From Lingula anatina (Eukaryota > Brachiopoda > Lingulata > Lingulida > Lingulidae), in NCBI RefSeq assembly GCF_001039355.2, contig NW_019774892.1, positions 298,724-362,723 of the forward strand: a DNA stretch of 64,000 bases. The letters run 5' to 3'. The translations under genes were made by a program, and so were the position numbers. The notes under the pieces are model-generated. The model was not told the origin of the DNA. It saw nothing but the letters and a program-made list of their open reading frames with translations, and searched no databases. Positions 1-10,783 of this stretch are shown here, piece by piece; position 1 is the first letter of the stretch; every line of letters starts with the position of its first letter.

Positions 1-2156
1 AGTATGTTTTACACTGCATACAAAATCAATAAATAATGTAACACAGTTTTAGGTGAATAACGATTGACATGAATTGGGTCTCTTACTTCAATTAAGACAG
101 GAGGACTGAGGAAAGGCAGTAATTTTATTCATGAAGCACCAAAAGATTTGAAATAATCATATTTAAATATTATTTTTACTGTAAACGTAAGATTTTATTT
201 TTCTCAAAGAATTTCTGTTAAGGTGATGGAAGTCTGTTGACTTTGAGAAAGGGAATATCTGGCAACACTGAAAAACATAAAAGAAACCAAAGATAATCTA
301 ATTAATGTGGGAGGTGATACATGATTCTATTTGGCAAATGGATGTTGTATTCCCTTGCATTCTGCTCAACTAGAGTTTCTTTTACATAGAAATAATAAAA
401 ATAGACCCCCTTTGTATCCTTAATATAAAATCTTCAGAGACAAAAATAAAACAAACATGCCACTTTTGACATATCTGATTTTTCTTCATGCTAGAATTCT
501 AGATCTTGAATCTTATAAACATAAAAAAGAAAACAGAATTTTCATAATATGTTTAATGCTGTTACACTCATTTTGCCATTGTACATTAATTGCACATTAA
601 GGTTTACTATATGCAAGCTTCAGTACCTATGAAATTATTCCCAGTTAAAACTGTGTGACAGATATACCTAGAGGAATACACTAGTCTGCAAATAGTGCAT
701 CATTTGAGATTATGAAATGGTACGGTAATATTATAGCAAAGACCTATTGTTTTAACTAACTGATATTTATTTACTGGCAAATTTTTCTTTGCTAAGGGTA
801 ACAAGGTATTTATCAAAAAGTCATTGTTAGTCAAATTATTTGTCTCCATTTGATTACATGAAAAGTGTCGTTATTTACTGTGTTTTTTTTTTTTTTCAAA
901 ACATATGACTGACATACAGCATCAGTATAAGAGGACACACTTTTAGCACTTTTAGTTTTTGATGTTTGGAAAACACTGGAAATAAGATAGTGCTAGGAGT
1001 ACCTGCCACACCCTGGAAATATTGCACTATATATTACATCTGATAAATTATATACTAGACCAATATGTTTACAAACACTACATTTCATATTAAAATGTAC
1101 AATTATATATCTCATTTAAATTAAAACTGATAACATAATACAACAGGCATGTCTCCCCCCCCCCCCATACCCCAGGTAAACAACTCATTTTAATTAGTAG
1201 TAAGGCCACCTTTGTACTACATGATTTTACCAAATACTACTCTTCATGTGATTTCTTTACAACACTGCCCACTTATTTTGTTACTAAAGCATCTTTGTAA
1301 CTTTTACATCAAAAATGAAAATTGGTCCTTAAAATACAGTTTATTGATTCCAATAAAAGAACAGCTGACGCACATGGTTAGGGGAAGATATGAGATAATA
1401 AACAAGTAAGCCATGTTGACAAGAAAACAAATGACAACAAACATCCACCCTGATGGGAAACAATAAACTGAACATCTTTGGAACGCCACTTCTGAATGTA
1501 GTGGATTTTTGCACAAAACTTTCCATCTGTTCAAATGCAGCAGTTTTTCACTGCTTATGTAAACGTGCATCCTTTCAGAGCCGGTTTCCTCTCTGTCAGT
1601 TGTAAGTTATGCACCATGCTGATACATGAATGTCCTACAGTGAAAATAGCAGACATTACTTCTGAACTTTTTGTGACAATTAATTCACAACACTTCAGAC
1701 AAGCCAGTGAACTGCAGCAATAAGAAGTTAAATTACCATTGACTGTTTTTACCTTTTTGTTGAACAGGTCAGATATAAATGTACCTAACTGGTAACTTTT
1801 CCTGCCATCAAAGAGAAATACAACTGGAGAAATGGTAACAACTGAGAGCATTATTCTGTTTACTCTTTGTTGGCATTATGCCAATTCTCTGCTTCTGCTG
1901 GAGGGTTTTGCCTTATTAAGAGACTAAGTGGGCTAATGTCTATATATATATGGGGTGCCTTGCAATCCCCTTGGCTCTTACACATACGAAATGGCAAGCT
2001 ACTTATATATGTGCCCTCCAAACCCCACAGTTTTAACAAAAACACATTGGCAAGTGGCTTGTATTTGTAATCAATACTAATTACTCCAGAATGCAAGAAG
2101 TAAATGCCAAGAGGAGAATGTAGGATAACAAAGGCAAACATTTCAATTCTTCAGTA
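1..2156 (-). other. 3' untranslated region and downstream flank of TP53I11
   Basis: No coding frame is supported here. The part from 2156 down to about 1340 is likely 3' untranslated sequence. The first AATAAA on the minus strand after the stop is at 1345-1340 (from TTTATT on +), a possible polyadenylation signal; others lie nearer position 125. A C run sits at about 1155-1166. The transcript end cannot be fixed from sequence. Confidence 0.35.
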
Positions 2157-2386
2157 TCAGTTTTCCTTTTTCCAGGTGCCCCCTTCTCCATTGGGGCTAG
2201 GGGTGGCGGCAGAGGACGATTCGCCAGTCTGATTTACACATCCCCACATTCGTTGTAAGTGAATCAATTTACTGTCCAGTGCCAGGTAGTAGTAGATGCT
2301 TACTCCAATGAAACCCATGCGACACAACAACAACAAGGCAGAATACCTGGACACACCTCCATTCACTAATAATGTTCCAAGGCTAA
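2157..2386 (-). CDS. TP53I11: TP53I11 homologue, last coding exon (constant exon 6 of 6)
   Basis: The exon follows a clear acceptor (TTTTTCATTACAG) whose AG lies just above 2386. It starts with two bases that complete a split valine codon from the 4423 exon, then reads SLGTLLVNGG and LLLLCRMGFIGVSIYYYLALD. Human TP53I11 has the equivalent SLGTLLLLVSRLLFVVISIYYYY, the fourth membrane helix (about residues 150-172 of the 211-residue constant region). The stop is TGA at 2157-2159. After the helix there is a hydrophilic tail of about 39 residues rich in S, G, N and K, whereas the human protein ends within about a dozen residues. Role: part of a small multi-pass membrane protein whose vertebrate homologue is p53-induced and linked to apoptosis and cell-state control; its biochemical activity is not known. 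Confidence 0.9.
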
Positions 2387-3054
2387 CTGTAATGAAAAAT
2401 TGATAAAAGAATGTCTTACAACATCTGAATTTATATGATTAAAATAGAAAAGAATTTTTTAAACATCTATATTGTAAAATAAGTATTTTAAAGAAACAAC
2501 TAAGAAAAATAACCGAAAGAAAGAAAAGATACAAGATACAAATGACTAGACTATGGAGCAGACAATAGAACTAATTTAATGAAAAATCATAGCTAGCAAT
2601 AAATTCATTCCCCCAATGTCTGCATCAGTGATCTGAAATTAAACTTTGTACATTTATTAAGGATCACATCTTCAATTTATTAACATGATAACCATGTAAA
2701 TATGACAATTAATGTTTACTCTCTAGTCACAGCATCCACTAGTAGTCTGTTACTATTTTAGAGCTCCCTGATATCAGAGGGTAAAAACTACTGCTAGACT
2801 GCAGCAGTCACTCCTGACAGCCTGTCTCTAATGGAGGCTTAAACTATGTTTACTGCTTTAAATAACATTAATCATGATGTCGGTTTAGGCTCTCTTCATT
2901 TCCTGTGAAGCAGCACCTATTATTGCAATTTATCCTAGGCTTGTTGGCAATCTTTATGTGGGAATCCTGGGGGAAATTATGATCATCTCTTAGTGCTTAG
3001 ACAGATTTCATCTTCGAGATAAACTGCAGCCTCTGAATTAAGCAACACCAGGGT

Positions 3055-3102
<48 letters not shown>

Positions 3103-4422
3103 TGTGTACATTTAGTACATTAAAATAAGCCCACTAAAACCACCTTTGTGGACAGAAACAAAACTGATTTCCATTTTATTTTCTACGGGTCTTAGTCACA
3201 TGTTTAAAGGTACTAGCTAGCATCCTAGCTATCAGGGATTTCCCGTCAAATTGAATTTTTTTCAGCAATTTTCTCCTACTCAAGAATCATTGCTGAGCAG
3301 ACCCTGCAATTAGATCTGATATTTTATACCATTTATAATTAAATGATTTTGTTTTAAATAACTGGTCAGTCACTTAATTAACCGTTAAGTCTCCCTGTAC
3401 ATTTCAGAAAGAAATAACAACATCAAGTGCTTTTGAGGAGTTTTATCATATTCTGAAAGGGGAAAGATAAGTAGGTTTGCATGACAGTGAGACAGAGAAA
3501 ATAGGACTTTGAGGCATTTTCAAATATGGATTGTTGAGCATACCTTTATAATTACCCTATAGGCTGTACTTTGTGCCAAGACCTTTTTCCTAGAGTTCAT
3601 GGAAGTGATCCATTTGAACTGTTTGTCTGCCATATTTTACTTACAACTAAAAGGCTTTAGAGATTCTTCCTTCCTGCTTCCTATCTGGATGCTGTCAACA
3701 TTTCCCAGATTTTAGTATCCCTAGATATTATACTTCACTGTAGTCTATAGGAGCAGGTAATAGAAAACTCCCTTCACACTTAGTGTTAAAACATGCAAAT
3801 ATTTAGATTTTAGTTGTAACAGATTGAAGATATGTTTTCTGGGCATTCAGATATCAAAATGTATGTATTTAATAATGCACAGTCCACAAGCCCAATATTC
3901 ATGATAGCATGCTGAGGGATAGTGAGGCATGCTATCATGTATATCTGGCTAGGGGATAGCAGAGCATCATATTTGTCATACACACAAAAGGAAATCACAC
4001 GTTTCCCACCCAAATTCCCTAATTTTGAATAGAATACACTGATGTCACTGTGCATAGTATGGTGACTGTAGATATAATTCATCATGATCATTGGTTTATT
4101 TGCAAAATTTTGTAAGTGCATTAATTGCATGAAAAACTACTGCAGCAGCTGTCAGCAGACCATTCAAGGTCAAACTACAGATGTATTCAAAATGGTGAAG
4201 AAATATAATGGATTGAAGATTTCTTGCCCACAGCATGGAATGATACTAATTAGCTCACACAATGAAACCAGAAATCTAGCACAGAGCATGGAAAGAGACT
4301 CCCAGGTCATAGCTTGGATTGACTTTTAGGCCAGAGCATGGAATGAAGTTCATTAGCTAAGAGCCTTTGAGAAAACAGGGAGATTTTAATTAAAATTAAG
4401 AGAATAGATGAAAATTACTCAC
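2387..4422 (-). other. TP53I11: Intron between constant exons 5 and 6
   Basis: GT-AG intron (GTGAGTAA ... TTTCATTACAG). Apart from a long GT microsatellite (3056-3108) I see no gene or recognisable mobile element in it. Confidence 0.85.
3056..3108. repeat. (GT)n microsatellite
   Basis: About 26 units of TG with one interrupting A, in an intron. Confidence 0.97.
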
Positions 4423-4524
4423 CCACAGCATGGATAGAGAAGTACACTGTGCTTGACACCACAGACCATTTGATTACATTTTTATCCACAGATACCCAAG
4501 TACTCCAAAACAGAAGGGCAAAGC
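4423..4524 (-). CDS. TP53I11: TP53I11 homologue, constant exon 5
   Basis: The acceptor is a T-rich tract ending CTCCAG above 4524; the donor is GTGAGTAA below 4423. The 102-base exon begins with GC, completing a serine codon (A|GC), and ends with the first base of a valine codon (G|TT). It encodes FALLFWSTWVSVDKN then VIKWSVVSSTVYFSIHAV. This corresponds to the end of helix 2, a short polar loop and helix 3 of TP53I11 (human [21 protein letters not shown]). It fits its neighbours in phase on both sides, which is strong evidence for a real exon. Confidence 0.9.
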
Positions 4525-5040
4525 CTGGAGGAAAAAAAAAAACAACACAGAATTAAGAAATTGAAATATTAGCAATGATGTAGAGAAAGATCAAGAGAGG
4601 GTTAAAGGAGACCCAACCCCTTTCCTATTGATTAAGTGTGGGAAGTGAAATCATGTATGTCTTCCACCCCTCTGTGCAACACGCTGGATCCTCTTTAATT
4701 TGTTCTGAACACATAGATGGGTATAAAACCTGGAGTAAGTTTATGAAAGCTTAGACCTTGTTCCAATACCTAGATCGATCTAGCAGGATTGACCCATCTC
4801 CGACAGGTTTCTCGAAGTAAGGATTATCAAGGATTTATCAATATCTTCGGACTAAAGACATATTTTCAACAAGATAACTCATATTGAAATAATATCACAT
4901 AATTCATATTGAAATTATATTACATACTACATCTAATCAAGTAGCTCAGAAACAATAAAAGTTACTCAGTGTCATTTTAATATATAATTATCACATACAT
5001 TTGTACTACATAATCAAAGTCATCTGTGTTTCTCACTTAC
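4525..5040 (-). other. TP53I11: Intron between constant exons 4 and 5
   Basis: GT-AG intron of 516 bases (GTAAGTGAG ... CCTCCAG). AT-rich; nothing else seen. Confidence 0.88.
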
Positions 5041-5140
5041 TAAGAAGAGCTGCCCCATATAGCCTCAGTGGTACAGTTAAGTGATTGCTGTTCTCTTGAT
5101 CAAATGTGATCCCAAAGAAATGAGCTGGGAAACATAATGC
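5041..5140 (-). CDS. TP53I11: TP53I11 homologue, constant exon 4
   Basis: The acceptor is CTGTTTTAG and the donor is GTAAGTGAG. The 100-base exon starts in phase 0 and ends after one base of a serine codon. It encodes ALCFPAHFFG, a polar stretch, then PLRLYGAALL. Human TP53I11 has ALAFPDQLYDAVFDG followed by PIRLYGGALLS at the same place. It is the loop between helices 1 and 2 plus the start of helix 2. The RLYG motif is the best-preserved part. Confidence 0.92.
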
Positions 5141-7449
5141 CTAAAACAGATGTTACATTTTGAAAAATGTCCAATTATTTAGAATAACATATTATCAATG
5201 TTCCATATTATATGATGTCTTGCATAAATTTGTATTGTAAAAGTCAAAAATGACCCTACAGATTGTCACACACACATGCACACACACAGACACATGCACA
5301 CACACTAAAGAACAAAGTCTGCAAAGTCTCTGGGTTCACATTGACAATTCATGTTCATTCATTTACTTATTTATTAAACTTTATTTATTGAGGGTAAATA
5401 TGGTATATATATATTTTATCTTCTCTATGGCTCTCATAGGGCTAGTTAAAATCAGCAGTAATGACTTTTCAATCAAACTGTGTATTGTAATTTGTAAGTA
5501 AAACTTTTTCATTAATTCATAAAATAATTTCATTATAATACTGTTATTATTACATTTATATGATCTTCGCAGAAAGAAAAAATAAGGTACCTTGTCAAGT
5601 AGGCAACCAAGAATGACCAAATTACTATCATGAATTATTAAAGATAAGAATTTAGATATGACCTTTGGTATCTTCTCCATATGTTACCCATAGTCAGCTG
5701 AGCAACCATCTACGCAACAACTGTGATGACATCAGTCAGACAGAATCACAATGTATTACAGAAAAAAATGTCAGGAAATTGATAACAATACAACACAAAG
5801 ATTTGTTGTAATAGCTTGCATAAGTGAAAAATATCATAATCTTTCCCTAATTCCCAAAAGTGGTTTAGTGACTTAGTGACATAATATATTTGCTAAATGG
5901 AACATTTCAAGTCTACATGATAATTTACCTCAGGACAGCATTAGAACTTTTGTCTGTTTGCAGAGTAATGACCAAATGATTAATGTTTGTCATTATTCAT
6001 TAACTCATTCATTCATTCCCCTTTTTTTTGCATATGTCTGATTTCTTGTTTGGAAATAGGAATATATTTTGGGTTTGCAATCTCAGAGTCTAGCTAATTT
6101 AATTCCTCTGATTAGCACATTCTTTCAACATTATTGAAAAACCAGATTTAAGGTAGACATACCATACCTTGCAAATCACTTTTTACAGAAATGTTAAAGG
6201 TAATGTTGATTGAATCATTTCTAAGTCACCTGTGCACAGTGCATTCAATTAGTTATACCTCATTCAGCAACCTGGTCTCCCTGCATGGCTTTCATGTACA
6301 CATTCATACCACTCACTGGCAGATCATTCCCACTCAGTAAGTCAAGTTCAAATGACTTCCTTAGACTGTTAGCAGACCTACTAGTATCTGCAACATCTGA
6401 ATTCACCAAATAACAAAATACACAAAATTCCAGACTTCTTAATCCTGTATATAGCAAATCTAGTTAAAGGACAGCAATTTTTTCCTCATTCACTTAGAAA
6501 ATGTGGAAATGAACATTGTCATGTTATGAGTTAATGCTGTCACATCAAAAATACATTGGATTGAATTGGCTAACTCAAGATGATGATGATGCAACAGCAG
6601 CACGTGTTTTGGGGGTGAAAACTACAAAATCGATTTCAAACAATCTCCTTCACCCTAAAAAATAACAACAGCATTTTAATGCCCATTTAATTGCAACAAT
6701 GTAAGCACTACAATCTTGTGCCAGATAATTTTCTTGAAAGGTTTACTTGTGAGTTAATACATAAAGAGGTGAAGAAATGCCTTTGTTTCATAGAATATTT
6801 CAATTAGTGGCTCATTCATATCACCTAAACAAAACAATTTAAGACCAATCGCTGGTAAAAGATTGTGGTTCACACCCTAGTCATCAACCATGCCAATTGT
6901 CATGGTTATACCTTTCTTAGTCTGGGAGTTACATTGGAAACCAATCATTATGTCATACCAATTTACAAATCAACCAAATTTGTGATTAATGCTTGGCCAA
7001 CCTATATGCACAGAAGCAAGTGAGGTGGTGAATAAAGCAAGTGTTTATTTTGATTGCAATAATATTAATATTACATGTAGTAATAAAAATAAAGGGAATG
7101 GGAAAAAGCTATTTTGCCATATATATGTAACCAACTGATCCTCTTTAAAATTGTTTCAGTTAGAGTTGGAACTCTGGTGTGAACACAAGCAAGTTGATTC
7201 ACACATTACCATATATAGCATTTCTGTTCTGCTTTTCTGCAGGGTATTTTTGATTTTGGCAATGGGATTTGATTGCAATAAGTCTAAATCTGATTGTTTT
7301 GTCATATGCTGTGGGCTCAAGGAAAAGCATGAAAGCATAAGACAAAAGCAAAAACCATAATTTAGTGAAGTGCCTGTTGCTTATCATTATTCACAGATTT
7401 TCTCACTTAATTATGACGAAATTGCTGTACCAAATGACTGGTCACCTAC
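5141..7449 (-). other. TP53I11: Intron between constant exons 3 and 4
   Basis: GT-AG intron (GTAGGTGACC ... CTGTTTTAG). It contains a short CA-rich tract near 5267-5305 and no recognisable gene or transposon. Confidence 0.88.
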
Positions 7450-7557
7450 CCAAACTGCTATCAAAAAGAACCAAACTCCTGTAATATACTGCCATAACCG
7501 TAGTCCTTTGGGTAACTTTGTGTACAACTGTTCACTGTGGCCAAGAATTTGGCTAAG
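7450..7557 (-). CDS. TP53I11: TP53I11 homologue, constant exon 3
   Basis: The acceptor is GTTGTTATTTCCAG above 7557; the donor is GTAGGTGACC. The 108-base exon is in phase 0 at both ends (36 codons). It encodes LSQILGHSEQ, then LPKGLRLWQYITG and VWFFLIAVW. The human counterpart is [32 protein letters not shown]. The SQ(I/V)LG and GLR(L/V)WQ blocks are shared, and the following hydrophobic run is helix 1. An AG five bases downstream could be an alternative acceptor, but the upstream exon ends in phase 0, which selects the one used here. Confidence 0.92.
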
Positions 7558-7924
7558 CTGGAAATAACAACATTTCTATTACTTATAGATATTACATACC
7601 ATCTTCAGTTTATTCTGTTAATTAAAATCAATTTTCATTGGAACAATGGCATTATAAAACTGACATCCATGTACTGCCAATGTACTAGTAGTATTGCTAC
7701 AAGGTAATTTCTTTAGGAACAAGGTGTTAAAAGCATGCCATTATCTAATGTTGTACAAGAAAAAACTTACAGAATTCACATTTTACTATAAATAAAAAAT
7801 TTACAAATGATGTTAATCAGATTCCCCTGAGGATGCTCTGTTCTTATTCCTCTCTGGTAATATCAGCAGAAGCTAGGAGGCTTCATAACGCTGACAGATA
7901 CCCCACAGTTTTATGTTATATTAC
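7558..7924 (-). other. TP53I11: Intron between constant exons 2 and 3
   Basis: GT-AG intron of 367 bases (GTAATATAAC ... TATTTCCAG). Nothing else seen. Confidence 0.88.
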
Positions 7925-8018
7925 CTTTGATCTGTGGACATCTCCATCATCAGTTTCCCCTACTCCTAGCAGCTTTCTTGTCTTCAGGCGACTCTGTAAA
8001 TCTCCACTGCTATGTTTC
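7925..8018 (-). CDS. TP53I11: TP53I11 homologue, constant exon 2 (first shared exon)
   Basis: The acceptor is a pyrimidine-rich tract TTCTCATTCTCATTCCAG above 8018; the donor is GTAATATAAC. The exon opens with a single base (G) completing a phase-2 codon, then reads [20 protein letters not shown] and, after a short acidic stretch, DVHRSK. Human TP53I11 has [20 protein letters not shown], then an acidic stretch and EVHRSK: near-identical basic and acidic blocks, and the same point where the next exon (ISQVLG) joins. This is the cytosolic N-terminal region. Because it demands a phase-2 donor, it provides the test for every candidate first exon upstream. Confidence 0.93.
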
Positions 8019-8723
8019 CTGGAATGAGAATGAGAACTTGTCATTCTCCTGCTACTGCCAGTATGAAATGCAGTATATGCCTAGTGGTTTCTTGGCATGG
8101 TGAACAAATGAATAAAATATAGCTCAACTCAACTCTGTGGGTCAAGTTTCTCTTTTCTCCAATACGGTGCATTTAACTCACACAACTTTAGAAGAATGCC
8201 AAAGATCTACGTTTACAGCCATATCCGATGTTTTCATGTTTTTCTGAAGTAATTTGGCAAAACATCCTCACTGTGGCAGGTATACTGCATGTGATTCAAT
8301 TATTTAATAAACAACTGATAATTAATTCTTTTAAGTAAGTAAACTTCAAAACAACTTATTAGATGTAATAAACATGATGTCACATTTTCTTATGCAAGTA
8401 AAATGTAACATTTCTTGAATCACCTCCTTAGCCCCATCCCAAACAATTCACTCACTGTAACTATATCATGAAATCAGATAGGAAAATGGTTATGTCATAC
8501 ATTCTTAAAGGCAAATGATCAGCATGTGGCCTTTATATAGCAAAATTTGAACTTTTTTCAAGATTTCAACAGTTTTCCTTACATTACCAAGGTTTAACAT
8601 GATCACAGCCATTCACAAAATAAGCATTCACAAACCTAGCTACATATAATGCTTTACCACTCACATTGCCCAAGTAGTTAAGACTTTTAGTTAATGTATG
8701 TTGGTTTTATATATACTATTTTT

Positions 8724-8900
8724 GGGTCCATTCAGAATGAGAAGATCCTAGTGCTATAACTGGTCCACGACTTAAATATGGTGGACCTACATGAAAGAAA
8801 GACAGCTTAAATCTGTGATGGTCTCTCCGCCTCTCACACGCCTCCCCACGCAGCATCCCTGCAGGGGCACAGTAATTAAAGCTCGACTCCATTCAACCAG
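8724..8900. mobile_element. Diverged, partial copy of the 28.25-kb MITE family
   Basis: The left end reads GGGTCCATTCAGAATGAGAAG, close to the inverted terminus of the element at 28251-28491. The inner part shares the block CTCCGCCTCTCACACGCCTC and the CCCTGCAGGG core, in the opposite orientation to the 28-kb copy. The right terminus is degraded. Confidence 0.65.
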
Positions 8901-8999
8901 ACGGATATGAAAAATACAGGCAAATGTGTAAATTTAAATTAGCACTGCATCCACTGTGTGTTCATTTATTCCATCATTCCATATATCGTATCACATTCA

Positions 9000-10290
9000 T
9001 ACTTCATTTTTAACAAGGCAGCAAAGCTGTCAAATGTACAGACATCAAGCTGGTTTGCCAATTTGAGTTTTATGTCAATGATTCTTGTAAGTTACATAAT
9101 AATAAGTTTTAAGTAATTAGTAAGTTTTCCTTTTAGAGCATTTGTAGTGACACTACACAAGTTTATTTTAGCAATTTTGATGCAATATTACATAATGCTA
9201 AAGAGCATTATCACCAACAATTTTAATAATACAATGAGTATCATGGATATTCAGAAAATGTGACTTGTAAATTAAAGGTCTTCAAGTCCATGGAAGTTCA
9301 AAGATACACCTTGAAAATTTCATTAAAAATGACATCACTTCTAGAAAAAGAATCCAATCAAGCAATTTTTTTCCAAATTAAGCTGTGTTTTAGTCCTATC
9401 ATATTTTTTGTAAGTTTGAGAATCATAGGTGATATGGTTTTCCTTAATAGGTCACTATAGTGTCCAAAAAAGGGTGTTCTTCAATTCTAATGCAATATTT
9501 TACATAATGTTAAACAGCATTATCACATTCAGAAATTGTGACTTGCAAAGGTCTCCAAGCCAATTGAATTTCAAATTTCAAATAACATAAATTTCAAAGT
9601 CACACTTATGTGTCATGCCAATATGTGCACAAGAGATAACTGTACCAAAATAGTTAATTGACATTTTCAATTTATTACATAATACATAATTATCACTTTT
9701 CTTTCATATTTTAGTGATCAACTAACAACATTTTTAAAAAATGAGGAAAATATCAATAGAACAATTTCAAATGTCCAATTTACTCCATTCTGGACATTGT
9801 GAGGGATTTAATTTGACAAACTGCACTGATATGTGTTTATTTCCATTTTGGAATCTTTATGACAAAATACATGGTTAACAGATATACCATCAATTTAATA
9901 TAATCCACTAAAAAGACTGTTAAGATGCTGAAAATGTCAAAAATAAAAATAAAAACTCAAAATAAAATCTAATTAGTTCAATACTGAGACTGTTAACATG
10001 CTTAAGGATTGAATCTCAAGAAAAGCCACTAATATACAAAAAACAGCATAACTTCAACAAATATAAACAGATCAAACTAGATCTGTATATTGGACCTATG
10101 AATCAGTTCTGCATGTTTCAAAGCAAAATATGACACAGTTTTCATTTAATTTGTAGAACAATGGATAAAATATGCTATAAAAAGCAAAAGAAATGGCAGA
10201 ACTTTCAGAAAAATTGTCTGATCTAGTGAATTTTCGACTTAAATTTGATGAAAATTCATCATTCTGTAGGTTTGAAGACTAAAGGTAAAA
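9000..10290. repeat. Dispersed repeat, copy 1
   Basis: Shares ordered blocks with 57500-59000 in the same orientation: CAGCAAAGCTG-like start, GCAATATTACATAATGCT, AAAATGTGA with CTTGAAAAT, a segment with ACATTGTGAGGGA and GACAAACTGCACTGATAT, then AAACAGCATAACTT. No coding frame is maintained, so it is probably a non-autonomous or decayed mobile element. Confidence 0.6.
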
Positions 10291-10733
10291 CATTTTATAT
10301 GTGTAATGGTGGATAAAATGCATATGACTATCACAGAAATATTCAATGTTGTAATAAAATTGCATAATCATTGGTCACTTAATTGCATGTTGGTTGGTCT
10401 ATGCATTTCTACTCATATTTCTTCTGTTTATTTCTCTATTCCAGGCCTTATCAACAGATTAGATGTTGGTGAAATAAAGCCTCAGAATTGTTGGCATTAA
10501 TGCACAAGTTTATGACTTGCACCACTATTTCATAGCACAGATGTAAAATTAGCAGTCATTAGCACTGTGCCACAAACCAAAAATCGTTAGTCTGCTTATT
10601 TACCTTATTTACATTCCATATGAGCCAGAGATTTTTGAGAACACATTGCTGCCATATTAAAATTAAAATGCAGTATGGATAATAGATTATAGAAATACAT
10701 TAGTCTGATTGGTTTTGAGACATTTTTATTTAA

Positions 10734-10737
<4 letters not shown>

Positions 10738-10764
<27 letters not shown>

Positions 10765-10783
10765 ATTTTATTTTATTTATTTG
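10738..10783. repeat. ATTT/ATTTT low-complexity tract
   Basis: Runs of TTTA followed by TTTTA units. Confidence 0.9.
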
